From contig JAMCYW010000033.1 in NCBI GenBank assembly GCA_023473255.1, positions 1-39,011 of the forward strand: a stretch of 39,011 nucleotides of DNA. Reading direction: 5' to 3'. The notes under the pieces were generated by a model that saw nothing but the letters and a program-made list of their open reading frames with translations, ran no database searches and had not been told where the DNA came from. Numbering within the stretch: the stretch's first letter is position 1; each line of letters opens with the position of its first letter. The translations under genes and the position numbers were made by a program. Positions 8,959 to 16,038 of this stretch are shown here, one piece after another. The DNA comes from Candidatus Martarchaeota archaeon. GTDB taxonomy: Archaea; Micrarchaeota; Micrarchaeia; Micrarchaeales; Micrarchaeaceae.

Positions 8959-9694
8959 GACAACCATAGCCGTAAACCTATCTGTAACGTTGGCGCAGAG
9001 GGGCTACGACGTCCTACTTGTAGATGCGGACACAACAAACCCTTCATGCGGCTTCCATTTGGGAATGGAAAATGCAAACAGGTGCTATCACGATGTGATA
9101 AAGAAAGGGTCTAACATAAAAGATGCGATAGGCATACATGCGCCAAGCGGCGTACATGTGCTCAACGGCAGGATAGATGCAATGCCGTTCGTAATATCAT
9201 ATGCAGAAGCTAAGCGATTTATAGCCTCTGCGTCTAAGCTTGCATACGATTTCATAATTCTGGATACACAACCTGGTTTCTACGATCCTGAGATAGTGGA
9301 ACTGGCAGATGAAGCGCTATTTATCACTACTCCGGACATGCCGAGTTGCAGCAGCGCAATAAAACTTTCAATCGAAGCTAACAACAGAAGGATCAAACAT
9401 ACGCTGCTCGTGAACAGGGCGCAGGGAAAGCGCTACGAGCTAAATGGGCGCGAGATTGCGAATATGTACGAGGGCAGAGTACTGGGCAAACTGCCAGAGG
9501 ATCCCATAGTACAGGAGGGCATAGCTTCGCAGATACCTGCGGCGCTCAACAAGAAGAAATCCCCATTCATCAAGGCGATCAGCACGCTCGCAGATACGTA
9601 CGTGCTCAACAAGCCCTCAAAAGAGCAGAGCCCTAGGCGCGGCGGCGTGCTGTCCATATTCAGGCGCAGAAATAAGGCAGTTAGAGATGCATGA
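8903..9694 (+). CDS. MinD/ParA-family ATPase
   Basis: A 263-aa SIMIBI-class P-loop ATPase. The deviant Walker A is KGGVGKTT (about residues 14-21), the A' motif VDADTTNPSCG follows near 41, and Walker B is FIILDTQPGF near 118. MinD/ParA proteins dimerise on ATP and position membrane or DNA cargo. The C-terminus (LSIFRRRNKAVRDA) is a short basic, partly amphipathic stretch that could act like a MinD membrane-targeting helix. The start ATG 8903 lies inside the upstream surface gene, with AGAGG just before it. Sitting between two membrane proteins with basic cytoplasmic tails, it may organise the surface proteins or tether DNA to them. That link is inference. Confidence 0.9.
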   Translation: MTVKPYIIRIASQKGGVGKTTIAVNLSVTLAQRGYDVLLVDADTTNPSCGFHLGMENANRCYHDVIKKGSNIKDAIGIHAPSGVHVLNGRIDAMPFVISYAEAKRFIASASKLAYDFIILDTQPGFYDPEIVELADEALFITTPDMPSCSSAIKLSIEANNRRIKHTLLVNRAQGKRYELNGREIANMYEGRVLGKLPEDPIVQEGIASQIPAALNKKKSPFIKAISTLADTYVLNKPSKEQSPRRGGVLSIFRRRNKAVRDA

Positions 9695-9730
9695 AGCGAA
9701 TAACTTCCTAACTTTGCATTTTTAAGAACC

Positions 9731-9771
9731 TATTTAAATGTTCTTTACTTAATACACATTGTTCTGAGGAG
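9731..9771 (+). promoter_or_regulatory. Promoter and Shine-Dalgarno of the 329-aa secreted protein
   Basis: TATTTAAAT at 9731-9739 is a near-consensus archaeal TATA box. It is followed about 30 nt later by GAGGAG (9766-9771), six bases before ATG 9778. A clean TATA box together with a strong Shine-Dalgarno site suggests high expression, as expected for an abundant surface or filament subunit. Confidence 0.65.
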
Positions 9772-9777
9772 ACCACC

Positions 9778-10767
9778 ATGAAAGCAAAATTTTTCATAAC
9801 GTTAGGATTATTATTGGCAGTTCTGGCGACAATAGCTACATTTGGAATTTACATAGAGACGGCTAACGCTTCATCCAACAATAGCATAATAACTGCAAAC
9901 GTTGCAGTAGGCAACGTGATATACCTTAGTGTAGCTGCACAAGGAGGCAACACCATAAACTTCGGCAGTCTATTTACGCTTGACTCATATTATACTGACC
10001 TTCCCGTAACTGACACAGATAGCGGAGGCAACATAGGCGCCAACATACTGGTCTCAGGCACTTCGTGGGCGCTCACCTCAAATACGGCTGTGACGTTCTC
10101 TGTTGGCAACACCCTCTGGAACCCTACCTCTTTAACTTCATATGCTGGCAATGCACTCACAACCTCGTTCGTCAACACAAACGACATAATAGTTGCGCCT
10201 ACCCTTAGCAACCCTACAACGAGCAACAACATATACTTCGGTTTGTACATACCAGCAGGCACTGCGCCTGGAAACTATGTACAGACAATATCGTTTGAGG
10301 ATTACAATGCATCGCAGAACATATACAACAGCATTACTGCGAGCGGTAACGCCATTACTGCAATGGCAGATGTCCAGGGCACATGCTATATCGCATTAAG
10401 CACGAACACAATAAGCTTTGGATCCATTGTTTCAAATGCAGACGTCCCGACGAACGTTCTCGTCACTGATACGGATAATGGAGGAAACGTAGCATCGTCA
10501 TTGCTTGTAGAAGGAAACGACTGGACACAGACTTCAAACTCCCTTACTACCTTTGGGGTGGGCAATACGAAGTGGGATGCAACATCACAAGGCTCATACG
10601 CGGGCACTGCATTAACCAACAGCTTATTCACTACGGGCATATCAATAGCTGCTCCGAATACATTAGATACAACAACGAGCAACAACATATACTTCGGTTT
10701 GTACATACCAGGAGGAACACCCGCAGGCACGTATTCGCAGGATATAACGATAGAGAATAGCTGTTAA
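9778..10767 (+). CDS. Secreted two-domain beta-sandwich protein
   Basis: A 329-aa protein with an N-terminal signal or anchor (about residues 5-26, KFFITLGLLLAVLATIATFG). Two copies of one ~140-aa beta domain follow. Each has an INFGS/ISFGS strand, a VTDTDxGGN turn, FxVGNTxW, and a closing SNNIYFGLYIP..T..G.Y.Q segment. The second copy begins with a lone Cys (GTCYIAL) and ends in the final residue Cys (DITIENSC), so a disulfide probably closes the domain. The same C-terminal domain ends the giant protein at 2282. The strong promoter suggests an abundant product. A filament or S-layer subunit is plausible, but no known family was firmly recognised. Confidence 0.75.
   Translation: MKAKFFITLGLLLAVLATIATFGIYIETANASSNNSIITANVAVGNVIYLSVAAQGGNTINFGSLFTLDSYYTDLPVTDTDSGGNIGANILVSGTSWALTSNTAVTFSVGNTLWNPTSLTSYAGNALTTSFVNTNDIIVAPTLSNPTTSNNIYFGLYIPAGTAPGNYVQTISFEDYNASQNIYNSITASGNAITAMADVQGTCYIALSTNTISFGSIVSNADVPTNVLVTDTDNGGNVASSLLVEGNDWTQTSNSLTTFGVGNTKWDATSQGSYAGTALTNSLFTTGISIAAPNTLDTTTSNNIYFGLYIPGGTPAGTYSQDITIENSC
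10216..10255 (+). repeat. 40-bp exact direct repeat, copy 1
   Basis: This copy encodes the TTSNNIYFGLYIP segment of the first domain of the 329-aa protein. An identical 40-bp copy lies 456 bp (152 codons) downstream at 10672-10711. Exact DNA identity across 40 bp, while the rest of the two domains has diverged, suggests recent duplication or gene conversion, or strong codon constraint. Confidence 0.85.
10672..10711 (+). repeat. 40-bp exact direct repeat, copy 2
   Basis: Identical to 10216-10255 and in the same reading frame, in the second domain of the 329-aa protein. The adjoining bases up to the stop codon at 10767 also closely match the minus strand of 2282-2380, the 3' end of the giant surface gene. 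One 25-nt run beginning CAGGCACGTATTCGCAG is identical between the two. Confidence 0.85.
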
Positions 10768-10775
10768 GTGTTGCG

Positions 10776-11495
10776 ATGAATGCCAGATACCTGCTATTGG
10801 CGATTTTTTCTTTGTTCATCGTGTCTGGCACATTAGCATACGCGCAGCTTGGCGAACAGGCAGGCCAGCCGTTTTTCAACATAAGCGTGGGAAGCAGCAG
10901 CACGTTCAACTACTCAATACTCAATTCTGGATCTGCACCTATAGGCTATAGCGTCGTACTTCCTACGCTCAACACAATACCCAACAATGCAACGCCAACA
11001 GTCGCGGTAACCCCTATGAATGGCACGCTTGCGCCGGATTCTCAGCAGGTTATAAGCATAAGAGCGAGCATTCCTTCTAGCGACAAGCCATATCTTAAAT
11101 GGCAGGGCGTCCTGTCGATAGTAGAAACGGCCCCGGCAGCCAATGTTACTGGAGGTGCCGGAGCGATAATAAGGGAAGGAGTCGCAAAGATAGTGACCAT
11201 AGAATCTGCCCCGCCCAAGGGCGTGCCTTTGATTTATTATATCATAGTTGTACTTGCCATAGTGATAGTTGCGGTTGCCGCAACATACGCAATGATCGCA
11301 AGGAAGAAGTCGCGCATGGCTGCAAAGAAGAGAGCCAATGCTGCCAAGATCAAGGCTAAACTGAAGAAGCGCGCACCTGCACGCACAAGAAAGGCAGTTA
11401 GAAAGAAGCCTGCAAAGGGCACAAGGGCGCGCAGCAGAAAGAAAAGCACTAAGAAAAGGACGACTTCTGCATCGCGCAAGAGGGCGAGGCGCTGA
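10776..11495 (+). CDS. Membrane protein with histone-H1-like basic cytoplasmic tail
   Basis: A 239-aa protein with a signal peptide (about residues 4-22, ending near LAYAQ), a small extracytoplasmic beta domain (FNYSILNSGSAPIGYSV..., several sequons), and one transmembrane helix at about 150-172 (LIYYIIVVLAIVIVAVAAT). The ~65-residue C-terminal tail is nearly all Lys, Arg and Ala (KKRANAAKIKAKLKKRAPA...). The tail resembles H1-like or nucleic-acid-binding tails and should face the cytoplasm. The gene begins 8 nt after the 329-aa gene, so the two are very likely co-transcribed. It could anchor the surface protein outside and bind DNA, RNA or acidic partners inside; that dual role is inference. 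Confidence 0.75.
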   Translation: MNARYLLLAIFSLFIVSGTLAYAQLGEQAGQPFFNISVGSSSTFNYSILNSGSAPIGYSVVLPTLNTIPNNATPTVAVTPMNGTLAPDSQQVISIRASIPSSDKPYLKWQGVLSIVETAPAANVTGGAGAIIREGVAKIVTIESAPPKGVPLIYYIIVVLAIVIVAVAATYAMIARKKSRMAAKKRANAAKIKAKLKKRAPARTRKAVRKKPAKGTRARSRKKSTKKRTTSASRKRARR

Positions 11496-11600
11496 AAGCG
11501 CATCACCATAAGATGCTTCTTGCAAAAGCGAAAAGGTTAAAATGATTTACAGCCAAGTATGGAAGGGCAATATCTCCCTGATTGATGTGCAGGCGGGAAC

Positions 11601-11903
11601 ATGGCCAAAAAAGAACTAGCTTGGAATGAAATAACGTCGCCGACCGGCGATGGCAGCCTCTTTGCATTGAAAGGAAAGAAATATCGCATAATAGGGACGC
11701 TGAAGGAAGATCCTAGCTACGGTGAATGCAAGCAGCTGTGCAGAGTGTCTGAGATTAATTGTGATACTAGGGACAAATTTGCAGTCATTGTCTCTTACAT
11801 CAGAATCGATAGAGACTCGTTTGACGCTAAACGCGCAATACTTTCTAAACCAGTAAAGGACAAAGAATCTGCAATGGACATGTTCGAAAGCGCGAGGGGC
11901 TGA
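11601..11903 (+). CDS. Hypothetical 100-aa protein
   Basis: A 100-aa soluble protein with no signal peptide or membrane helix. The start is ATG 11601 (MAKKELAWNEITSPTG). It contains an isolated CKQLC pair and one further Cys, then a predicted alpha/beta stretch (KFAVIVSYIRIDRDSF). No family was recognised. It stands alone between the surface locus and the minus-strand run of nucleotide-metabolism genes, with no clear operon partner. The opposing ORF 11616-11939 is rejected as a shadow. Confidence 0.55.
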   Translation: MAKKELAWNEITSPTGDGSLFALKGKKYRIIGTLKEDPSYGECKQLCRVSEINCDTRDKFAVIVSYIRIDRDSFDAKRAILSKPVKDKESAMDMFESARG

Positions 11904-12000
11904 ATGCATGCACGGCCAGTGCGGAGAACACATAGACAATAGATAGAACGATTGTTATCAAGATACTTCGGCAATGCATCAGCATTGCAGAATTGGCAGC

Positions 12001-12603
12001 TTAATACAGCCTATGTGCCCGTATTGGTTTGCCGGCTATTGCGCGCGCATCTGAAACATAAAAGCAAAGGTTGGACAAAGAATAATCAGCAGACATGTTG
12101 AATGGGTATTCCCGCGATTTGCTGCCGTGATTTTGCTTTTTCCAAGCGGTAACTGTCGCTAATACGCTCCCGTCGGGATATTCCTCGAGCGCCTGCTTAA
12201 TCGCCTTTGCTTTTAATTCTGCTGTCCCTATGTCCATTCCGTTTATAAAAAAGGCAATTAGCTTGTTTTCACTGTTATTCTTATAATAAAAATCGGTCAT
12301 GAGGCAGAGCGTGGCTTCGTTGCTCGTCTGGCTTTTTATTGCCTTTATTGATGTTATGCGTATGCAGTATTGGCCCATCCTTCCGTAGCTTGAGGCACGC
12401 TCAAAGAATCCATCAGGCTCGATGCTCTGCCATGAAGATATCCGTAACCCATATTCTATTTCAGATAAATGATAGCTTGGCTCATTCCTTAGCATATGGG
12501 TTACATTATAGCTTGAACCCTGCTTAACACCATCAGCAATAGGCTTTGGCTTTGCCTCCTGAAAAAAGTCATCAAGCGCCTGTTGTTTGAGTTTTGTTGG
12601 CAT
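12001..12603 (-). CDS. Unknown protein with N-terminal PCNA-binding (PIP) box
   Basis: A 200-aa protein whose N-terminus reads MPTKLKQQALDDFF. QQALDDFF matches the PIP-box pattern Q-x-x-(L/I/M)-x-x-(F/Y)-(F/Y) exactly, so an interaction with the sliding clamp PCNA is likely. The remaining ~180 residues (GLRISSWQSIEPDGFFERASSYG, NKLIAFFINGMDIG, SVLATVTAWKKQN) do not match a family I recognise. The start at 12603 is preferred because an AT-rich AATATATTAATATC lies about 29 nt upstream and places the PIP box at the extreme N-terminus. ATG 12672 would add 23 residues. It is downstream of the NUDIX and kinase genes on the same strand, consistent with DNA replication or repair. Confidence 0.7.
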   Translation of the reverse strand: MPTKLKQQALDDFFQEAKPKPIADGVKQGSSYNVTHMLRNEPSYHLSEIEYGLRISSWQSIEPDGFFERASSYGRMGQYCIRITSIKAIKSQTSNEATLCLMTDFYYKNNSENKLIAFFINGMDIGTAELKAKAIKQALEEYPDGSVLATVTAWKKQNHGSKSREYPFNMSADYSLSNLCFYVSDARAIAGKPIRAHRLY

Positions 12604-12700
12604 CAGTATAATATTTTGATTTTCAGATATTAATATATTATGGTCCGCATGCCTTTCAGGCAAACTCTTCATTTGCTTGGTGTAAATATTTTATTTCACA

Positions 12701-13234
12701 TTATTTGTCTCCAGATGCCCTGCAGCTCATTTTCATATCTATTACAGTGTTGGAATCTCCAAAAAGGAAATGCGCATCCACGAATTTGCCGTTCATAACA
12801 TGTGGCAGCCAGTATTTGTCGTCATCCCACATCATATCCAAAGGTATGGAGCTTATTTCGAACCATTCTGGCTTCATCTCTTCGCTTTCTGATATTTCCC
12901 CACTCCATTCGTCTGCTATGTATACATGGACCCTCTGGTTGAATTCACTTTTAGGATTGCTCCCTCCGAAATAGAAGCAAAGGGTGGCTGCCTTGTAATA
13001 ACTTTTTGGCCTTGCTCCGACTTCCTCCATCGATTCCCTTATCATTGCATCTTCTACTGTTTCGCCTTGCTTGAGCTTGCCTCCGACGCCGTTTAGCTTG
13101 CCCTGCCCGAAGCCGCGCTTCTTCATTGCCAGCAGCACTTTCGAAGTCTTTTTATCTACGAAATAGCAAAGGGTTACGTCCCTAAGAGAATCTGAATATT
13201 TATCAATGTAGTCGCTTATTTTGTCTTCATCCAT
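12701..13234 (-). CDS. MTH1-like NUDIX hydrolase (oxidised dNTP sanitiser)
   Basis: A 177-aa NUDIX hydrolase. The Nudix box GGKLKQGETVEDAMIRESMEEVG fits GX5EX7REUXEEXGU. Resemblance to the MTH1/NUDT1 branch is unusually specific. The residues before the box (GFGQGKLNGVGGK) mirror MTH1 GFGxGxWNGFGGK, and MMWDDDKYWLPHV near residue 140 mirrors the MTH1 MWPDDSYWFPLL region that reads the base. MTH1 hydrolyses 8-oxo-dGTP and related oxidised purine nucleotides; substrate identity here is inferred. ATG 13234 (MDEDKIS) is preferred over TTG 13255. It lies between the PIP-box orphan and a P-loop kinase on the same strand. Confidence 0.85.
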   Translation of the reverse strand: MDEDKISDYIDKYSDSLRDVTLCYFVDKKTSKVLLAMKKRGFGQGKLNGVGGKLKQGETVEDAMIRESMEEVGARPKSYYKAATLCFYFGGSNPKSEFNQRVHVYIADEWSGEISESEEMKPEWFEISSIPLDMMWDDDKYWLPHVMNGKFVDAHFLFGDSNTVIDMKMSCRASGDK

Positions 13235-13277
13235 AATATTGCACCCATATGACAATCATATAGAACGTTTACATTTA

Positions 13278-13955
13278 TTATTTATTTGTTTCCGCTTGAA
13301 GGGATTTTGCAGCATAATACCCTCGTGCTATAGTAGAGGCGACTTTGCTTGCGCCTTCCTCTACACTCGACATGTTGCTTATCACATTGAAATCGCTGCG
13401 CATGTATCTTTTCAGCAGTTCTATCTGCTTCGAATCGTCAATAGATATCATCTTTTTGTGTATTGTGTCCTTGCCATCTGCCCGGTTACGGAACCTTTCC
13501 TTAAGCGTTTCTGCACCTGCAGTCAGGTATATGAACATGTCAGGCTTCATTAGCCCTGCCCATGCTTTTATGGCGCCGTACAACAAGCCAGACGGCTCGT
13601 AGTTGCCCTCTTTTCCGGAAATGCTTTTCACTGCATCTAATGCGAACGAGAATGCATATGGGGACCTTTGAAGCAGCATCACGTCATATTTTTTATTGTT
13701 CTTCCGTGCAATCTCTTCCAGTGCAGCGTAGCTTATCGCATGGCGAACCGAGGAATGCACAAGGGTTTTGTAAGAGTCTATCTCTACGTCTGCTAACTTA
13801 TTAAGGAGCCTTGAGAAAAAGCCGTTTTCAAAAACGTGCGCCTTTGCATCAAATGCTTTTATGCCATAGGTATCGGATAGCTTTATTTCTACGGCTTTTG
13901 ATATTGTAGTCTTTCCGGCGCATGGCTTGCCATCTATTATAACTGTGAATGCCAT
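13278..13955 (-). CDS. P-loop (deoxy)nucleotide kinase, dTMP-kinase-like
   Basis: A 225-aa kinase with a Walker A near the N-terminus (GKPCAGKTT). A thymidylate/deoxynucleoside-kinase-like LQRSPYAFSFAL segment lies where the DR..S..AYQ motif sits, followed by a DMFIYLTAGAETLKERFRNR stretch (strand plus LID region). Family members phosphorylate dNMPs or deoxynucleosides. The exact substrate is unclear because the canonical DR(Y/H) residues are altered to QRS. ATG 13955 is chosen over 13970 because GATAAATATCT on the minus strand lies about 24 nt upstream, as in other leaderless genes here. A neighbouring NUDIX gene supports nucleotide-pool metabolism. Confidence 0.7.
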   Translation of the reverse strand: MAFTVIIDGKPCAGKTTISKAVEIKLSDTYGIKAFDAKAHVFENGFFSRLLNKLADVEIDSYKTLVHSSVRHAISYAALEEIARKNNKKYDVMLLQRSPYAFSFALDAVKSISGKEGNYEPSGLLYGAIKAWAGLMKPDMFIYLTAGAETLKERFRNRADGKDTIHKKMISIDDSKQIELLKRYMRSDFNVISNMSSVEEGASKVASTIARGYYAAKSLQAETNK

Positions 13956-13973
13956 AAATGCAGTTTTCATATA

Positions 13974-13984
13974 AGATATTTATC
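13974..13984 (-). promoter_or_regulatory. TATA box of the nucleotide kinase gene
   Basis: On the minus strand GATAAATATCT is centred about 24 nt before ATG 13955, consistent with a leaderless transcript and with the shorter start. The kinase-NUDIX-PIP group may be read at least partly from here. Confidence 0.45.
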
Positions 13985-14070
13985 ACTTGTGCATTAAACG
14001 CCCTGGCACCCAAAAATACATCTTCAATGGGCAATGCATGCTTAAGCTACTCCCTCTTCCCTAAAGGCAG

Positions 14071-15282
14071 TCAAGAGAGCAATCCGCCTATAAGCGCTTT
14101 GTATGATGCAAGCATCTTCTTTATATTGAGTTCCTTTGATATCAATTTCTGAGCGTTGCTGCCAAGCCTTTCTGCAAGCTTCTTGTTGGAATACAGCAGG
14201 TAGAACTTTTCTGCAAAGTCAGCCATGTTTCCGTATTCGAACACCATGCCGTTCTGGTTTTCACGCACCAGGTATTTCCTTTTTTTATAGTCTATCATCC
14301 TGTTGTTCTTCGTATTTGCAAGCACGGGAAGGCCGCATGCCATGGCCTCAAGAAAGACTCTTGACAATCCTTCCCAATATGAAGATGAAACGAAGAACCC
14401 TGCATTGTTGTACGCATTCAGTAGCCTGCTTTCAAGGGCAAAGCCGCAGAACGATATGCTGCCTTCCAAAGCCAATTCCTTGACAAGCAGTTTATAGTAT
14501 CCTTCATCAGGGCCGGTGCCGTATATTCTGAGGAGCTCTTTGTTCTTCAGTTCTGGATGCATCCTCACGACTTCTTTTATGCCCCGTATGAGAAGGGATA
14601 CCCGCTTCTGAGTCTCTTCTAGCCTCCCTATGAAAAGTCCGCCCTCGAAATCTTTTTTTATATGCATATCTGTAAACTCCTCGTGGGGTGCTATAGGTAT
14701 GTACCTTACAATGGTTTTCTTGGTGAAAAACTTTTTTGCGCGCAGTTCCTGCTCTGCATTTATCGCTATGTAGCACGTGAGCCATTTACGCATCTCCCTG
14801 AAAAGGTACAGTCCATACCCCTTCGAAAAAAAGTCCCTTGCATGCTTAACGGCGTTGCTATCGGTCGATTTAGTTATGGATTTTGATATCGAATCCGACT
14901 TCTCGGCGCTTATGGGAAATATTTTTGCGAATCTTGATATAGCCCTGCTGCCCGCGAGAGTAGAATAGTGGTATACTACGTCCCCCCGATCAACATAGAT
15001 GGTTTTGGTGCGGGCATGTTTCTGCATGTATTTTTTGAGCAGAAGCACATCGCGCATTGAATTTATTATTATCAAATCGTAATCGATTTTGTACATTTCG
15101 TCCAATGTTATCGGAAGATGCTCCCCGAATTTGGAAAAATCCGCATAAAAATCGATCCTGTATCTGCCGAGGCTTTTTAAGTAGATGTAAAGCCTGTGCG
15201 AATCCTTCACTGCGCCCCCGAAAGTCTTGAACGACCCCGATTCGATTATCAATACGCGCTTCTTTCGCGAGCTTGCATGCAT
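14071..15282 (-). CDS. GT4-family glycosyltransferase
   Basis: A 403-aa GT-B glycosyltransferase with a glycosyltransferase family 4 (Glycos_transf_1) C-terminal half. Visible motifs are FIGRLEETQKRVSLLIRG near residue 220, LRIYGTGPDEGYYKLLV near 252, and the donor-site SSYWEGLSRVFLEAMACGLPV near 300-320 with the typical E-x7-E (EGLSRVFLE). Such enzymes transfer sugars from activated donors to lipids, proteins or polysaccharide. The Asn/Ser/Thr-rich surface proteins nearby make surface glycosylation plausible, but no acceptor can be read from sequence. It lies 11 nt downstream of the DedA-family gene on the same strand, so they probably share a transcript. Confidence 0.88.
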   Translation of the reverse strand: MHASSRKKRVLIIESGSFKTFGGAVKDSHRLYIYLKSLGRYRIDFYADFSKFGEHLPITLDEMYKIDYDLIIINSMRDVLLLKKYMQKHARTKTIYVDRGDVVYHYSTLAGSRAISRFAKIFPISAEKSDSISKSITKSTDSNAVKHARDFFSKGYGLYLFREMRKWLTCYIAINAEQELRAKKFFTKKTIVRYIPIAPHEEFTDMHIKKDFEGGLFIGRLEETQKRVSLLIRGIKEVVRMHPELKNKELLRIYGTGPDEGYYKLLVKELALEGSISFCGFALESRLLNAYNNAGFFVSSSYWEGLSRVFLEAMACGLPVLANTKNNRMIDYKKRKYLVRENQNGMVFEYGNMADFAEKFYLLYSNKKLAERLGSNAQKLISKELNIKKMLASYKALIGGLLS

Positions 15283-15293
15283 TTAAAAACCTT

Positions 15294-15923
15294 CTATTTT
15301 TTGTTATGGGATTTCATGTATTTAAGCGAGTAGTGGTATACAGCATAGAGCGCGATGGCGAAAACGCCTATCGAAGCCAGTATGACCACTGCGCTGCTTG
15401 ATGACAGCGCTTTGTACCCGAAATATATGAGCACAAAATCGTATATTACGCATCCAGATATAGAGTACGCAAAGAATCTTCTTTGGGGCATGCGGGCAAA
15501 CCCGGCAGGGAAGCTCATCAAGGTCCTTAACAAAGGTATGAATCTTGAAAGGAAGACGGCGGCAAATCCGTTTCTTGAAAACCATTCGTCGAATGCATCA
15601 AGGGATTCCTTCTTTATGTGAAATGATTTAAGGTGCTTGTAGACGACATCCTTTCCCAAATAGTATCCTATGTAGTAATCGACGCCTAGCCCTACTATGC
15701 TGCCAAACAGCGCTGCAAGAAAGGCAAATGGAAGGTTGAGCATCCCCCTTGCTGCAAAGAGCCCTGCAAGCGGAAGCACGACTTCGCTAGGTATTGGCAA
15801 TGAAGAGCCTTCAAGGGCCATTAGGCCGAATATGGCAGCGTATCCGTAATGGCTTATGAAAGAGCTAAGAAGCGCATACGATGCACCTATAATTCCGAAT
15901 ATGCTAAGAACGTCAAGGCCCAT
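15294..15923 (-). CDS. DedA-family (SNARE-associated/VTT) membrane protein
   Basis: A 209-aa polytopic membrane protein of the DedA/VTT family (PF09335). The hallmark ALEGSSLPIPSEVVLPLAG appears near residues 40-58, followed by GSIVGLGVDYYIGYYLGK, and the second signature FLSRFIPLLRTLMSFPAGFARM lies near 130. DedA proteins are linked to membrane-lipid (undecaprenyl- or polyprenyl-phosphate, phospholipid) translocation and membrane potential. ATG 15923 is preferred over TTG 15935, with a CTAAATAAATATAG element about 32 nt upstream on the minus strand. Transcription with the glycosyltransferase gene would fit recycling of a polyprenyl carrier; that is inference. Confidence 0.88.
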   Translation of the reverse strand: MGLDVLSIFGIIGASYALLSSFISHYGYAAIFGLMALEGSSLPIPSEVVLPLAGLFAARGMLNLPFAFLAALFGSIVGLGVDYYIGYYLGKDVVYKHLKSFHIKKESLDAFDEWFSRNGFAAVFLSRFIPLLRTLMSFPAGFARMPQRRFFAYSISGCVIYDFVLIYFGYKALSSSSAVVILASIGVFAIALYAVYHYSLKYMKSHNKK

Positions 15924-16038
15924 ATTATCAATCAAAGGTATTGAAAGCTATATTTATTTAGCTTTTGTTCGTTGAGATACATTCTAATTGAAATTCACAT
16001 TTAATGCGGAACGGCATTATGGCATGTGGTGCTTTAAT

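Noticed and set aside
10914-11525. 203-aa minus-strand ORF
   Set aside because: Cys/Arg-rich antisense shadow produced by the Lys/Arg/Ala codons of the basic tail.
14507-14785. 92-aa minus-strand ORF within the glycosyltransferase
   Set aside because: Alternate frame of a clear GT4 gene.
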